From NCBI GenBank assembly GCA_033762075.1, contig JANRLY010000019.1:1-64000 (forward strand): a stretch of DNA of 64,000 bases. Direction: 5' to 3'. The notes beneath the pieces are model-generated. The model was given only the letters and a program-made list of their open reading frames with translations, had not been told where the DNA came from and searched no databases. Positions 1-9,177 of the stretch are shown one piece after another (the stretch's first letter is position 1; every line of letters begins with the position of its first letter). The translations under genes were made by a program, and so were the position numbers. Source of the DNA: VFKI01 sp033762075 (GTDB lineage: Bacteria; Pseudomonadota; Gammaproteobacteria; DSM-16500).

Positions 1-59
1 ATATTCATCTTAGTCGTTAGCTTAATATCTTCCTTTCTTTTATCAATAACGTCTTCCAT
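1..59 (-). CDS. Start of an unidentified gene, cut by the window edge
   Basis: Only the first 19 codons are inside the window (an ATG whose complement lies at 57-59, protein beginning MEDVIDKRKEDIKLTTKMN). An AGGAGA ribosome-binding site sits 5 bases upstream. The start lies 15 bases after the stop of the receiver gene on the same strand, so it is almost certainly the next cistron of the sensor kinase/haemagglutinin/receiver operon. The charged N terminus has no signal peptide, which suggests a cytoplasmic protein. Function cannot be read from so little sequence. Confidence 0.6.
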   Translation of the reverse strand, partial: MEDVIDKRKEDIKLTTKMN

Positions 60-74
60 GACATTCTCCTTGAA

Positions 75-479
75 TTAATCTATTTTTTCCGATTGCTTTG
101 GAACCGAGCTTCCTTTTAAGAATTGCTCAATCAATGCTGGAAAGGTTGAAACGTCGATGGGTTTTGAAATATATCCATCACACCCCGCTTCAATAGATTT
201 TTCTTTGTCTCCTTTCATGGCATAAGCAGTAATCGCAATAATAGGTATCTGTTTATATTTATTATCAGCTTTTAGCTTACGTGTTAATTCAAGACCGCTC
301 ACACCTGGAAGTTGAAGATCCATCAAAATAAGCGCAGGCGTCACCCTAGACAGAAGTTCATCTAAATCTTCGGCGGTTGTTACGGTATAGGTTTGATACC
401 CCTCAAGCTCGAGTATGACTTTGATAAGCTTTAAGTTTACCAAATTATCATCAACAATGGCTATAGCTTCCTTTTCCAT
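75..479 (-). CDS. Single-domain response regulator (CheY/DivK-like receiver)
   Basis: This 134-residue protein is one receiver domain with no output domain. The acidic pair D10/D11 would bind Mg2+, D54 (in LILMDLQLPG) is the expected phosphorylated aspartate, and T84 and K106 (in ISKP) are the conserved switch residues. All are intact, so it should accept phosphate. A stand-alone receiver usually acts by protein contact or as a relay intermediate rather than by binding DNA. It follows the giant haemagglutinin-like gene by 31 bases in a run that begins with a sensor kinase at 7660, so that kinase is its likely phosphodonor. The ATG follows a CTTAAGGAGG-like ribosome-binding site. Confidence 0.93.
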   Translation of the reverse strand: MEKEAIAIVDDNLVNLKLIKVILELEGYQTYTVTTAEDLDELLSRVTPALILMDLQLPGVSGLELTRKLKADNKYKQIPIIAITAYAMKGDKEKSIEAGCDGYISKPIDVSTFPALIEQFLKGSSVPKQSEKID

Positions 480-510
480 TACAAATCCTCCTTAAGAACA
501 TAAAAAGCAT

Positions 511-3500
511 TCAAGCATAAATCTTTGCACTCGCCAAGCCTGTTTCTGGATGAAATAAATGTAAAATTTCATTTGCACCTGAAATGATATTAGAAACATA
601 TTCTTTATATTTAATTGATACTTGATTTACCGTATCGTCATACATCAATTTAGCAAAACCCATGATACCAGTCAGGGAAGTCCGTAGTTTAAACGTTAAG
701 TCAGCTTGGAATTTATTGACTTCAATTGATTTTGAAGGATTATCTACATAGTTTTGCACTTCGACGATAATTTTTTCGAGGTCTGTTGAATCAGATACAA
801 TGCTACTGAGATACTCCTTCCAACTATCAGGGATTGCTGACTCACTCTCTTTTTCCATTAATTTTGCGAACCCCATAATTGTGGTCAGCGAAGTACGTAA
901 CTCAAAAAGCATATTAGACCATGAGATTGTTTCTGGTCCGATCAGAGCTGCTTGTTGAAAAGCATTTATAAGATTAAGCATAGGTTTTTTTATTCGTCTT
1001 AATTGACTAAGAAGAAGCATTGAAACACTAGCTCCAAGTAACGTCCAGATTACATTTTCACTATTTTCTAAAAGTATTTTTGGTGATAAATATGAACGCG
1101 CGAATGTCATCGGAAGATGAAATAATTTTGAAGAAATAATGGGTGAGTATTGTAAATATTTTCTCTGAGTCATTGGGTATGTCATAGGTAAATTGCTAAT
1201 ATGAGAAGCTGTGCTGGATTGTGAGCTTAGCATTTGAGTCTGCTGGATTGTTGATTCAGTATTCACGATATAAGCGTGAGAAATGACTTGATTCACAACT
1301 GGGACAGCAGAAAGTGTTGACATAATTGCGACAATTGTCGGTAACAATGCAGGAATTTGAAAATGAATTCCATCAAATGATAAAGCGCCAAGGGAAGTTG
1401 AACCATTGACCATGATTTTCTGTACCGCAGCAAGACCTGTCTCGCCTCCAACACTACCTGTGAGATTAGCTTGATTTACATTTAAAGCCAAGGAACCCAC
1501 ATTGACTGCACCGCTCACACTATTCGCTGTAATTGTCGCATCATTTGTCACGTTCAGCGTATGATAACCTAATAAACTTGTATTCCCCGCTTGTTGTAAA
1601 AATGAATTCACTTTAACTGTTGCGTTATTCGTAAAATCATTGACATTTTGAATTGTAATATTATTTGCAATTACGTTGTCATTAAAAATAATATTACCAG
1701 AAGTGCCAGCATCTAATATGAGAGAACCATTTGGAATATTGATAATATTGTTAAATGTCATTCCTGACGAGGTGATAGTTAAATTACTCGATACGCCAGA
1801 CGCATCAATAGTCATATCATTTTCGCTTTTAATGACAACGTTGTTTGCAGAGTTAATATCAATTGCTGAAAATTTATTGGGAAATGAATCCAGGACAATA
1901 TCATTTGCACTCCCCGCAGAAAATGTCGCGGTACCGACGACCTCAATCAAGCCATTCTGCGTGATGGCACCATTTGAAGTAATATTCAGTGTACCTCCAG
2001 CATTTATTGCACCTAAAATAATGGCATCAGAATCCACTAATGTTACATTTTTTCCATTCAATACACTGATGGTACTAAAATTATTTGTTGCCGTATTTAA
2101 AGTAATATTGTTTTCGCCCGCCGCCAAAGTAGTTATACCGGAAATAGATAACTTTCCACTATCTGACAAATCACCGCCTGTTACAACATTAAACGCACCG
2201 CTCACCGTACTTGCACCCAAAGTGAGCGCATTAATATCTGTCAATGAAACATTATTGCCACTCGTAATATTAATGCTTGAAAAATCATTGTTAATATTAT
2301 CTAAGGTAATATTATTTGCACTCCCCGCAGAAAAAGTTGCGCTGCCTAACGATTGAATTGATCCACTTTGCGTGATTGCTCCTTTAGAAGTAACATTCAA
2401 CGTGCCCATTGCATTGATTGAATTCAAAATAATTGCATTAGTGTCAGTGAGTGTTACATTATTTCCGCTTAGTATGCTGATGGTACTAAAATCATTTGTT
2501 GTAGTGTTTAAAGTGATATTATTTGCATTCGTATGAATTGTTGTTTCACCAATAACAGATAACTTTCCACTGTCTGTTAAAGCACCATTTGTTACCACAC
2601 TCAATGTATCACTGACGGTACTTGCCCCTAAATTTAAATCATTGATATCTGTTAAAGAAACACGTTTTCCACTGGATATATTGACCGTCAAAAAATTATT
2701 TTCAGCATTATTAAGAGTAATATCATTACCACTACCAGCAGCAAAGGTTGATGTCCCTGCGATCGTCAATGCACCACTTTGCGTGATCGGTCCATTACTT
2801 GTCACTAATAAGTTGCCGGAAGTATTTATCGCGGGCAACTGTAATGCAGAAGCATTATTCAAAGTCAAAGTTACGTTGCGCAACCCCGTTGGTAAATTTG
2901 GCACAGTGGCAGTTACATTAATATTTCTCAATAATACATCCCTTACATTTCCATTATTCGTCAGGTTCGGAGTAATAGAAAAATTATTTGCTTGACTTGC
3001 AAGTGATATATCTGAGTTTGCTGTTGTCAGTGTAAATGTAGGCATACCGATGATTGTTAGAACACCATTTTGTGAAATACTCCCAGCTGCCGTTACATTC
3101 AATGCATTTGAAATCGTTGAAGTGCCTAACGTCACAGCCGTGTCATTACTCACACTCACATTATTTGCAGTTGTAAATCGAATCGTTGAAAAATGATTGG
3201 TATATGTATTCAACGTAATATTATTTGCATTCCCTGCTGAAAATGTTGCTGTCCCTATCGAACTGATAACACCCACTTGAGTTATTGCACCACTTGATGT
3301 AACACTCAGCGTGCCAGTCGTATTGATTGAACCTAAAGCAATTGCATTTGAATCCACCAGTGTCACGTTATTTCCACTGGTGACACTCACAGTATTAAAA
3401 TCATTTGTATTAGTATTTAAAGTAATGCTGTTTATCCCTGCATCTAAAGCAGTCGCACCGACAACGGATAACTTTCCACTATCAGATAAAGCCCCACCCG

Positions 3501-6345
3501 TCGTAACATTTAACGTGCCATTTATAGTGCTCGCACCTAAAATGAGCGCATTCATGTCTGCCAATGAAACGTTATGCCCGCTGGTAATTGCAATGGTTGA
3601 AAAATCATTATTTGTATTATTTAAGGTAATATCATTTTCACTCCCTGCAACAATTGTTGATATGCCTGCAATAGTCAATGCTCCACTTTGGGTCACGGGG
3701 CCATTACTTGTGACTGACAATGCACCTGAAATATTGAGTGCAGGCAACTGTAAAGCAGATGCATTATTAAATGTTAAAGTTACATTGCGTAAACCAACAG
3801 GTAAATTTGGTACGCTTGCAGATGCGCTAACATTTCTCAACAAGACATCACGCACATTCCCATTATTTGTCAACACAGGTGTAACAGAAAAAATATTGGC
3901 TTGTGTTGCAAGTGAAATATCTGCGTTGGCTGTTGTGACTGTAAATGTAGGTGTACCAGCAATTGTTAAAATGCCGCTCTGTGTTATTGATCCACCCGCA
4001 GTCATTTGATATCTTCCAGAGACAGTTGAAGCACCCAAGATGACCGCACCTGTTGAATTAGCATTCACATTATTACCACTGGTTATTGCTATTGTGCCAA
4101 AACGATTCGACGCATTGTTTAATATCACATCATGCGTAGCCCCAGCAGCAATTGTTGTTGTGCCAGAAATAGTTAATATACCGCTATTTTCAATACTAGA
4201 ACTTGAAGTTGAAGTCAAAGAGAAAGCACCCGATGTGTTGATTGCGCCAAGTTGAAGTGTATTAGTGCCCAAGTTAGTGATGAAAATGCCACTGCTCCCA
4301 GTTGTTGCGCTCAAGTTACTTGCATTGATTGTTAGATTTGCAGTGGATGTTCCAATACTTTTACCAGATGTTTGCGGGGTTGTAAGAGATATTGTGCCAG
4401 CACCTACGTTCAACGTCCCTGCGGCCATGGTGATATTACCACCTGTTGAATTTGTTTGAATATTGATGGTGCCACCGCTACCTGTTGTCATATCACGCAA
4501 GGCAGCGCCACCTGTTCCACCTAAATTTGTATTGACATTCAGATTGATTGCGCTGGCCAATGTATTTGTTGTTGTAATAGAACTACCCGCATTCATCGAT
4601 ATACCTTGCGAGCCCGCACCATCTTGATTGGCGTTCAATGAAACTGTACCCGCAGCAGTGTTAATTGTATTCGCCAAAGTGATTGCATTTTGAATTGTAC
4701 TTAAAAAGTTTCCGCCATTTGTTGTCACAGCAGAATTCAGTGTCAATGAGTCACCAATAAGTGTGACATTTAATGCCCCGCTCGTTGAAGAAATAGTATT
4801 ACTCAGAGTAATACTGCCTGCTGCATTCAATGTTAACGTAGCAGAAGAAGCGCTCGCGCTTTTGAGAACAGGACTGCTAACAGTAATATTTCCAGCTTGT
4901 GTCCCGCTCGGTGTTGTTTGAATCGTAACACTTGTTCCATTATTTAACGCTGTGTTAATCGTTGAAACATTTGCAACTGCATTGTTTGCTGTAGTTGTAA
5001 AAGTATTTGGAGAACTACCGTTAAAACTACCATTAGCTGTGCTCGCTGTTGAAATCGTGACATTTGAAGGGTCAAGCAACCAAGATCCCGGCAAACCATT
5101 AGATGCGCTGGCATCCACATTCCCCAATGCCTCAAGTACATTTTCACTAGAAGTTTCAACAAAGCCGCCATTACCGCTTAAAGTACCACCTCTTGCTGAA
5201 ATGGTGCCATAAAATTTTGTAAGCTGATCAGACCAAATAGCGATATTGCCACCATACCCCTCATTTAAAGCATTGGCTTCAATCAATGTACCACTATCAA
5301 TAACAGTAGCTTCAGCGTGCCCCAAAATTCCTGCGCCGTGAAAATCACCACCAATTAAAATTTCACCTCCGCCTGTACCGCCATTTGCACTAAGCTGCGC
5401 ATTATTTAATAAAATTTGATGACCCGTGATATGGATCATTCCACCACTATTCTTTTCAGTTTGACCTGAGGCATTTAATGTGCCAGAAACTTTAACAACA
5501 CCTTCATGACCCCCTGAAAGAATAATTTCACCATTCTGCTGGTAAACAGAACGTGCCTCTGCTACGCCCGACATATTAATTACATGATCAAGCACATGAC
5601 TCACAGCATTTGCAGAAACTAGAATTTTTCCCCCATCAGCAAGTAATACTCCGCTGTTAGAAATACTACTTCTTAGAGGGTTGCCATTTTCATCCAGTCC
5701 AAGATTTTCCGTATCTTGTCCAACAACAAAATGAATTAATTGTTCACCAGAAAAATTTAAGGTAAACATTTTTCCCGATGACAAAATAATTGTGCCTAAG
5801 TGACTATCAATATATCCATCATTATCAACTGCTGTCCCTAACAGCGCGACTAAACCATAGTCAGCAGTGTGAATCATGCCGCGATTGATGATTGAACCAA
5901 AATAGTGTGCCGGTTGATCGAAAATATACTTACCTGCAAGAAAGTTATCATTTGAAATATTTTGCGTTGAAGCGATGATGCCGCCGACATCAATCAACGC
6001 ACCAGGACCTATATAGATGCCAGCTTGATTCACTAAAACGATCATGCCAGTAGACGTCAACGATCCATAAATCTTTGACATCCCCTGATCTGGATCAATA
6101 CGGTTCAATGCAATTCCATGCGCTGGTTGCTGAAAATGCGTATGCTCATCAGCGTTAATGTTAAATGAATGCCAATCAATAATGACTTTATCGCTGGATT
6201 GATTCACCTGTACTGTTTTTGAGTCTGTGGATGCAATCGTGGCATCTCCAGCCACAACGCTCCCACCCTCAGGGTTTGCATAGGTATTTGCAGAAAAAAG
6301 CAAACAATTTAATAATAAAGAAAACAACAATATGAGTTTCCTCAT
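511..6345 (-). CDS. Filamentous-haemagglutinin-like giant protein with membrane span and two HisKA-like C-terminal segments
   Basis: About 1944 residues from the ATG at 6345. That start is preferred because it opens directly on a signal peptide (MRKLILLFSLLLN..., cleavage near TYA-NPEGG); a TTG in frame at 6399 is possible. After the signal comes a haemagglutination-activity domain (NPEGGSVVAGDATI, WHSFNINADEHTHFQQP, LVNQAGIYIGPGALIDVGGI) as in TpsA adhesins such as FhaB and HMW1. Then follow more than 1000 residues of Asn/Thr/Ser-rich beta-helix repeats. Near the C terminus a hydrophobic segment (VIWTLLGASVSMLLL, about 1001-1053) is followed by basic RRIKK, then about 160 residues with two copies of an ELRTSL-T-IMGFAKLM sequence (around 909 and 696). 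These resemble the HisKA phosphoacceptor helix with Phe where His should be. No CATPase domain and no neighbouring TpsB gene are present. The gene lies between a sensor kinase and a receiver on the same strand. Confidence 0.85.
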   Translation of the reverse strand: MRKLILLFSLLLNCLLFSANTYANPEGGSVVAGDATIASTDSKTVQVNQSSDKVIIDWHSFNINADEHTHFQQPAHGIALNRIDPDQGMSKIYGSLTSTGMIVLVNQAGIYIGPGALIDVGGIIASTQNISNDNFLAGKYIFDQPAHYFGSIINRGMIHTADYGLVALLGTAVDNDGYIDSHLGTIILSSGKMFTLNFSGEQLIHFVVGQDTENLGLDENGNPLRSSISNSGVLLADGGKILVSANAVSHVLDHVINMSGVAEARSVYQQNGEIILSGGHEGVVKVSGTLNASGQTEKNSGGMIHITGHQILLNNAQLSANGGTGGGEILIGGDFHGAGILGHAEATVIDSGTLIEANALNEGYGGNIAIWSDQLTKFYGTISARGGTLSGNGGFVETSSENVLEALGNVDASASNGLPGSWLLDPSNVTISTASTANGSFNGSSPNTFTTTANNAVANVSTINTALNNGTSVTIQTTPSGTQAGNITVSSPVLKSASASSATLTLNAAGSITLSNTISSTSGALNVTLIGDSLTLNSAVTTNGGNFLSTIQNAITLANTINTAAGTVSLNANQDGAGSQGISMNAGSSITTTNTLASAINLNVNTNLGGTGGAALRDMTTGSGGTINIQTNSTGGNITMAAGTLNVGAGTISLTTPQTSGKSIGTSTANLTINASNLSATTGSSGIFITNLGTNTLQLGAINTSGAFSLTSTSSSSIENSGILTISGTTTIAAGATHDVILNNASNRFGTIAITSGNNVNANSTGAVILGASTVSGRYQMTAGGSITQSGILTIAGTPTFTVTTANADISLATQANIFSVTPVLTNNGNVRDVLLRNVSASASVPNLPVGLRNVTLTFNNASALQLPALNISGALSVTSNGPVTQSGALTIAGISTIVAGSENDITLNNTNNDFSTIAITSGHNVSLADMNALILGASTINGTLNVTTGGALSDSGKLSVVGATALDAGINSITLNTNTNDFNTVSVTSGNNVTLVDSNAIALGSINTTGTLSVTSSGAITQVGVISSIGTATFSAGNANNITLNTYTNHFSTIRFTTANNVSVSNDTAVTLGTSTISNALNVTAAGSISQNGVLTIIGMPTFTLTTANSDISLASQANNFSITPNLTNNGNVRDVLLRNINVTATVPNLPTGLRNVTLTLNNASALQLPAINTSGNLLVTSNGPITQSGALTIAGTSTFAAGSGNDITLNNAENNFLTVNISSGKRVSLTDINDLNLGASTVSDTLSVVTNGALTDSGKLSVIGETTIHTNANNITLNTTTNDFSTISILSGNNVTLTDTNAIILNSINAMGTLNVTSKGAITQSGSIQSLGSATFSAGSANNITLDNINNDFSSINITSGNNVSLTDINALTLGASTVSGAFNVVTGGDLSDSGKLSISGITTLAAGENNITLNTATNNFSTISVLNGKNVTLVDSDAIILGAINAGGTLNITSNGAITQNGLIEVVGTATFSAGSANDIVLDSFPNKFSAIDINSANNVVIKSENDMTIDASGVSSNLTITSSGMTFNNIINIPNGSLILDAGTSGNIIFNDNVIANNITIQNVNDFTNNATVKVNSFLQQAGNTSLLGYHTLNVTNDATITANSVSGAVNVGSLALNVNQANLTGSVGGETGLAAVQKIMVNGSTSLGALSFDGIHFQIPALLPTIVAIMSTLSAVPVVNQVISHAYIVNTESTIQQTQMLSSQSSTASHISNLPMTYPMTQRKYLQYSPIISSKLFHLPMTFARSYLSPKILLENSENVIWTLLGASVSMLLLSQLRRIKKPMLNLINAFQQAALIGPETISWSNMLFELRTSLTTIMGFAKLMEKESESAIPDSWKEYLSSIVSDSTDLEKIIVEVQNYVDNPSKSIEVNKFQADLTFKLRTSLTGIMGFAKLMYDDTVNQVSIKYKEYVSNIISGANEILHLFHPETGLASAKIYA
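1860..4160 (-). repeat. Coding tandem repeats of the haemagglutinin-like protein (about 200-bp unit, about 909-bp superunit)
   Basis: The translated minus strand repeats a roughly 68-residue unit with the pattern ...FSAGSANNITLDNINNDFSS, INITSGNNVSLTD, and LGASTVSG...GALTDSG. Copies of the ITLN-x-x-x-NDF core fall near 1880, 2085, 2280, 2488, 2690, 3190, 3396, 3600 and 4100. Two variant units carrying PNLP-GLRNVTL and ASALQLPA lie 909 bp apart (the shared GTAAATTTGG is at 2892 and 3801). A block of about four units therefore seems to have been duplicated as a whole. Such repeats are typical of right-handed beta-helix shafts. Confidence 0.85.
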
Positions 6346-6433
6346 ATTATTGTTTTTATCTATTATTTTATTTTGAATCAATTTAGCCACCCCTAACAAA
6401 AACTCAAGTAGAGCAACCGCAAACGATTAATCA

Positions 6434-7660
6434 TTATCTAGAGACAACAACCAACTTAAATTCTGTACCACAATCACGATTTAAGGTGATCTTTCCATTT
6501 AATTGTCGTGTCAAATTATAGATTAATCGCAACCCAAGAGATGTTGCATTTTCTGGATAAATTGATTCAGGAATCCCAACGCCATTGTCACGAACGATCA
6601 AAACAATTTCTTTGCTATTTTTATTTAATGAAAATTGTATTTCTCCTAATTTATTTTTTGGAAATGCATGTTTAAATATATTTGATATTATTTCATTAAT
6701 GATTAACCCATAAGGAATTGCCATATCTATATCTAGATATAATTCATCAACATCTATAGTACAATTTATCTTATTTGAATCTATTCCATAAATCATATAA
6801 AGATAATTAAATAAATTATTGATATATTCTTTCATGGGAATTTTAGATAAATTATCACTTTGATATAACATCTCATGCACTAAAGCCATTGATTTGACGC
6901 GCGCGGAACTTTCCACTAATACGCTCTTCATGGAAGAATTTTTTGTTGTTTCAGCTTGTAAATTTAAAAGACTCGAAATCACTTGCAAATTATTTTTGAC
7001 TCGATGATATACTTCTTTCAACAATGCTTCTTTTTCATTTAGAGAGTCTGTTAATTGCTCTGATAAATGGCGATACTGTTTCTCTGCCAACGTTTTTTCA
7101 ACAACACGCTGTTCTAAATCAGAATACAATCTAACATTTTCGATCGCAGTTGAAGTACTATCCGCTAATGCTTGCAGTAATTTAACTTCTTCTGCTGATG
7201 GTTTTCGTTGTATGGCCCAATAATTTCCGATAGCTCCAATTGGTGATTTTGTACGAATGGGCACCATGACAAGACTTTTCACAAAGGTCGGACGATAAGC
7301 ATCATGTGGAATGCGCGGATCTTTATAAATATCTTCGATGACAGCAGGTTGATGATTTAACATCACCCATCCGCTAATACAATGATTCATTGGAAAGCGT
7401 TTGCCTTTCCATAAAGGAGAAATGGCATCTTCATCCGCATAATAACAACATCCTTCATCACGCAAGATGAAAGTCGCACCATCTGCACCTGTTAAAGCGC
7501 GCGCCTCCGTTCTGACAATTGAAATAATGGATTCGAGGCTTCGTGCCAGAGAAAGTTTTTGGATCGTTTGAATAAGTCGTTCGGTAGCTGCAACAAAACC
7601 TGAAGGATCCATCCCTGGATGTAAAAGTGGCCCACTCATTTCAGGATGTAACCTACTCAT
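6434..7660 (-). CDS. Cytoplasmic GAF sensor histidine kinase (HisKA_2/HWE-like)
   Basis: A 408-residue histidine kinase without membrane spans. Residues about 40-175 form a GAF domain (ATFILRDEG, GWVMLNHQPAVIEDIYKDPR, MVPIRTKSPIGAIGNYWA). A short coiled coil leads to a HisKA_2 dimerisation segment with phosphoacceptor H219 in KEVYHRVKNNLQVISSLL. The HATPase_c domain follows, with the N-box at N322/N327 (LIINEIISNIFKHAF), the G1 box DNGVGIPE at 358-365 and a G2-like SLGLRLIYNLTRQL. All catalytic parts are present. The GAF domain should sense a soluble ligand or redox signal. The gene opens a run with the haemagglutinin-like protein and the receiver, so it is probably the kinase for that receiver. 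The cysteines CC at 71-72 and C94 in the GAF domain are notable, but no family role is evident. Confidence 0.9.
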   Translation of the reverse strand: MSRLHPEMSGPLLHPGMDPSGFVAATERLIQTIQKLSLARSLESIISIVRTEARALTGADGATFILRDEGCCYYADEDAISPLWKGKRFPMNHCISGWVMLNHQPAVIEDIYKDPRIPHDAYRPTFVKSLVMVPIRTKSPIGAIGNYWAIQRKPSAEEVKLLQALADSTSTAIENVRLYSDLEQRVVEKTLAEKQYRHLSEQLTDSLNEKEALLKEVYHRVKNNLQVISSLLNLQAETTKNSSMKSVLVESSARVKSMALVHEMLYQSDNLSKIPMKEYINNLFNYLYMIYGIDSNKINCTIDVDELYLDIDMAIPYGLIINEIISNIFKHAFPKNKLGEIQFSLNKNSKEIVLIVRDNGVGIPESIYPENATSLGLRLIYNLTRQLNGKITLNRDCGTEFKLVVVSR

Positions 7661-7693
7661 GTCATCACCCGAAAAACAAGTTAATGTTACGCT

Positions 7694-8740
7694 TTAATAA
7701 ATAAGATTTTTTAATTCTACAATACGTTGATAAGACTCTTCAATCCGATCAAGTGAAATTTTGTTATTTTTCAAGTGACTATATATAACCTCAATCAGAT
7801 CGGTCGGAATTTGCTCTGTGAGCAATTGATTACCAAAAACCACTATATCTGCTCCAGCATTGATCGCCAGGCTGATAGCTTCCGGTAAATCATATCGTGC
7901 TGTAATGGCTTTCATTTGCATGTCATCCGTCACCACAACCCCGCCGAATTGCAGCGTCTCCCGCAATAAATTCTGTGTCATAGCGTGGGAGAGACTCGCT
8001 GGATAGCCTTGAGAATCTAAACCTTTATGCACAATATGGGATGTCATAACTATTGAAGTGTGATGCAACTTTGGCAATAAATAACGATACGGTTCTAATT
8101 CAATTTCTTGCCACACACCGGTAACATCCGTCAAACCAAGATGCGTATCATGCATCGAGCTACCGTGCCCTGGAAAATGTTTTAAAACAGAAATGATGCC
8201 TTGCTCGTGATACATTTGCGAAAAAATCTCAGCGCATTGAATGACTTTCATCGGTTCCGATGAAAAACTTCGCGCAAGCTGACCAATCACTGGGTTATGA
8301 GGATTTAAATTTACATCAACAACAGGTGAAAAAACCAAGTTGATGCCCATTGCAGATAATGTTGCTGCCATTGTTTCTGCAACATCTTTAATTTTATCCT
8401 GACTAAAACAACCCACTTCAGCCGCAGTAAATGTTTTTGGAAATCCTTTATCTTCTTTTAACCGATTGACTTTTCCACCTTCATAATCAACACCAATCAA
8501 TAAAGGCATCGCATTGGAGGCATAGTGTTTTAATTGTTTGGTTAATAATTTTAACTGCTCAGGACTTTCAATATTGCGATGGAAAGTTTTTGTTTGAAAA
8601 TCATAATCGAATAAAATCACACCACCTAATTGATTTCGTAGTATTGCTTGCGCGACAGGATGATCTGCGTCGAGCATTTTTCCTGGGAAACCCACCATTA
8701 ACATTTGGCCAATTTTATGCTTAATCATACCTTCATTCAT
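7694..8740 (-). CDS. nagZ: Beta-N-acetylhexosaminidase, glycoside hydrolase family 3
   Basis: 348 residues, close to E. coli NagZ (341). It is cytoplasmic (no signal peptide) and should release GlcNAc from 1,6-anhydro-muropeptides during peptidoglycan recycling. Visible signatures are GVDYEGGKVNRL (83-94), the NagZ substrate and catalytic loop KHFPGHGSSMHDTH (187-200, with the Asp198/His200 general acid-base dyad), and VVTDDMQMKAI with D273 the likely nucleophile. The start overlaps the stop of the upstream cytochrome gene by four bases, so the two are translationally coupled even though their roles look unrelated. Confidence 0.93.
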   Translation of the reverse strand: MNEGMIKHKIGQMLMVGFPGKMLDADHPVAQAILRNQLGGVILFDYDFQTKTFHRNIESPEQLKLLTKQLKHYASNAMPLLIGVDYEGGKVNRLKEDKGFPKTFTAAEVGCFSQDKIKDVAETMAATLSAMGINLVFSPVVDVNLNPHNPVIGQLARSFSSEPMKVIQCAEIFSQMYHEQGIISVLKHFPGHGSSMHDTHLGLTDVTGVWQEIELEPYRYLLPKLHHTSIVMTSHIVHKGLDSQGYPASLSHAMTQNLLRETLQFGGVVVTDDMQMKAITARYDLPEAISLAINAGADIVVFGNQLLTEQIPTDLIEVIYSHLKNNKISLDRIEESYQRIVELKNLIY

Positions 8741-9177
8741 TTTGCATCCTTTCCTTCTGAAGAGTTGAGAATATAAACAATCGCTTCACGTAATTGTGCA
8801 TCACTACATTCAAAGCATCCACCACGCGCAGGCATCGCCCCTACCCCATTAATCGTAATGCTCAACAAAGCGGGGAGACCCATTTTTTTGCGGAATGCCC
8901 AAGCTTTTTTTTCATTGATTCGCGGCGCAGGCACATCAATTAAAGGTTCCGCTGCATGACAAGATGCACAAAATTCTCGAAAAATTTTTTCACCCGCCAA
9001 TGGATCGCCTATCAATTGTTTCACAAAAATCGCTGGTGAATGAAATGTTTCAATGAGTTGAACATCTCCATCTGATGCATGCGGTGGTAAAGCAGCGTCT
9101 GGATGCTTGTAGAGAGAAATTAAAAAACCTGCCAATCCACTGAGTCCTATCATGAGAATGACAAATAATTTTTTCAT
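8737..9177 (-). CDS. Membrane-anchored monohaem cytochrome c (c5-like)
   Basis: 146 residues with an uncleaved-looking N-terminal hydrophobic anchor (residues 4-23) and one haem site, CASCH at 70-74. The likely sixth ligand is M115 in GAMPARGGCFEC; C121 and C124 are the extra pair seen in cytochrome c5-type domains. The same MPARG-x-C-x-x-C layout recurs in the tetrahaem cytochrome at 16965, so the two may share an ancestor. It is coupled by four-base overlaps to the thioredoxin-like gene upstream and nagZ downstream. A periplasmic electron-carrier role next to the oxidase cluster is inferred. Confidence 0.88.
   Translation of the reverse strand: MKKLFVILMIGLSGLAGFLISLYKHPDAALPPHASDGDVQLIETFHSPAIFVKQLIGDPLAGEKIFREFCASCHAAEPLIDVPAPRINEKKAWAFRKKMGLPALLSITINGVGAMPARGGCFECSDAQLREAIVYILNSSEGKDAK

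Noticed and set aside
511..1060. Active histidine kinase domain at the end of the haemagglutinin-like protein
   Set aside because: Both HisKA-like copies have Phe at the His position and there is no ATPase domain.
1676..5212. Several plus-strand open frames of 60-230 codons opposite the haemagglutinin-like gene
   Set aside because: They are antisense shadows of a repetitive coding region. They repeat with the same period and lack their own ribosome-binding sites.
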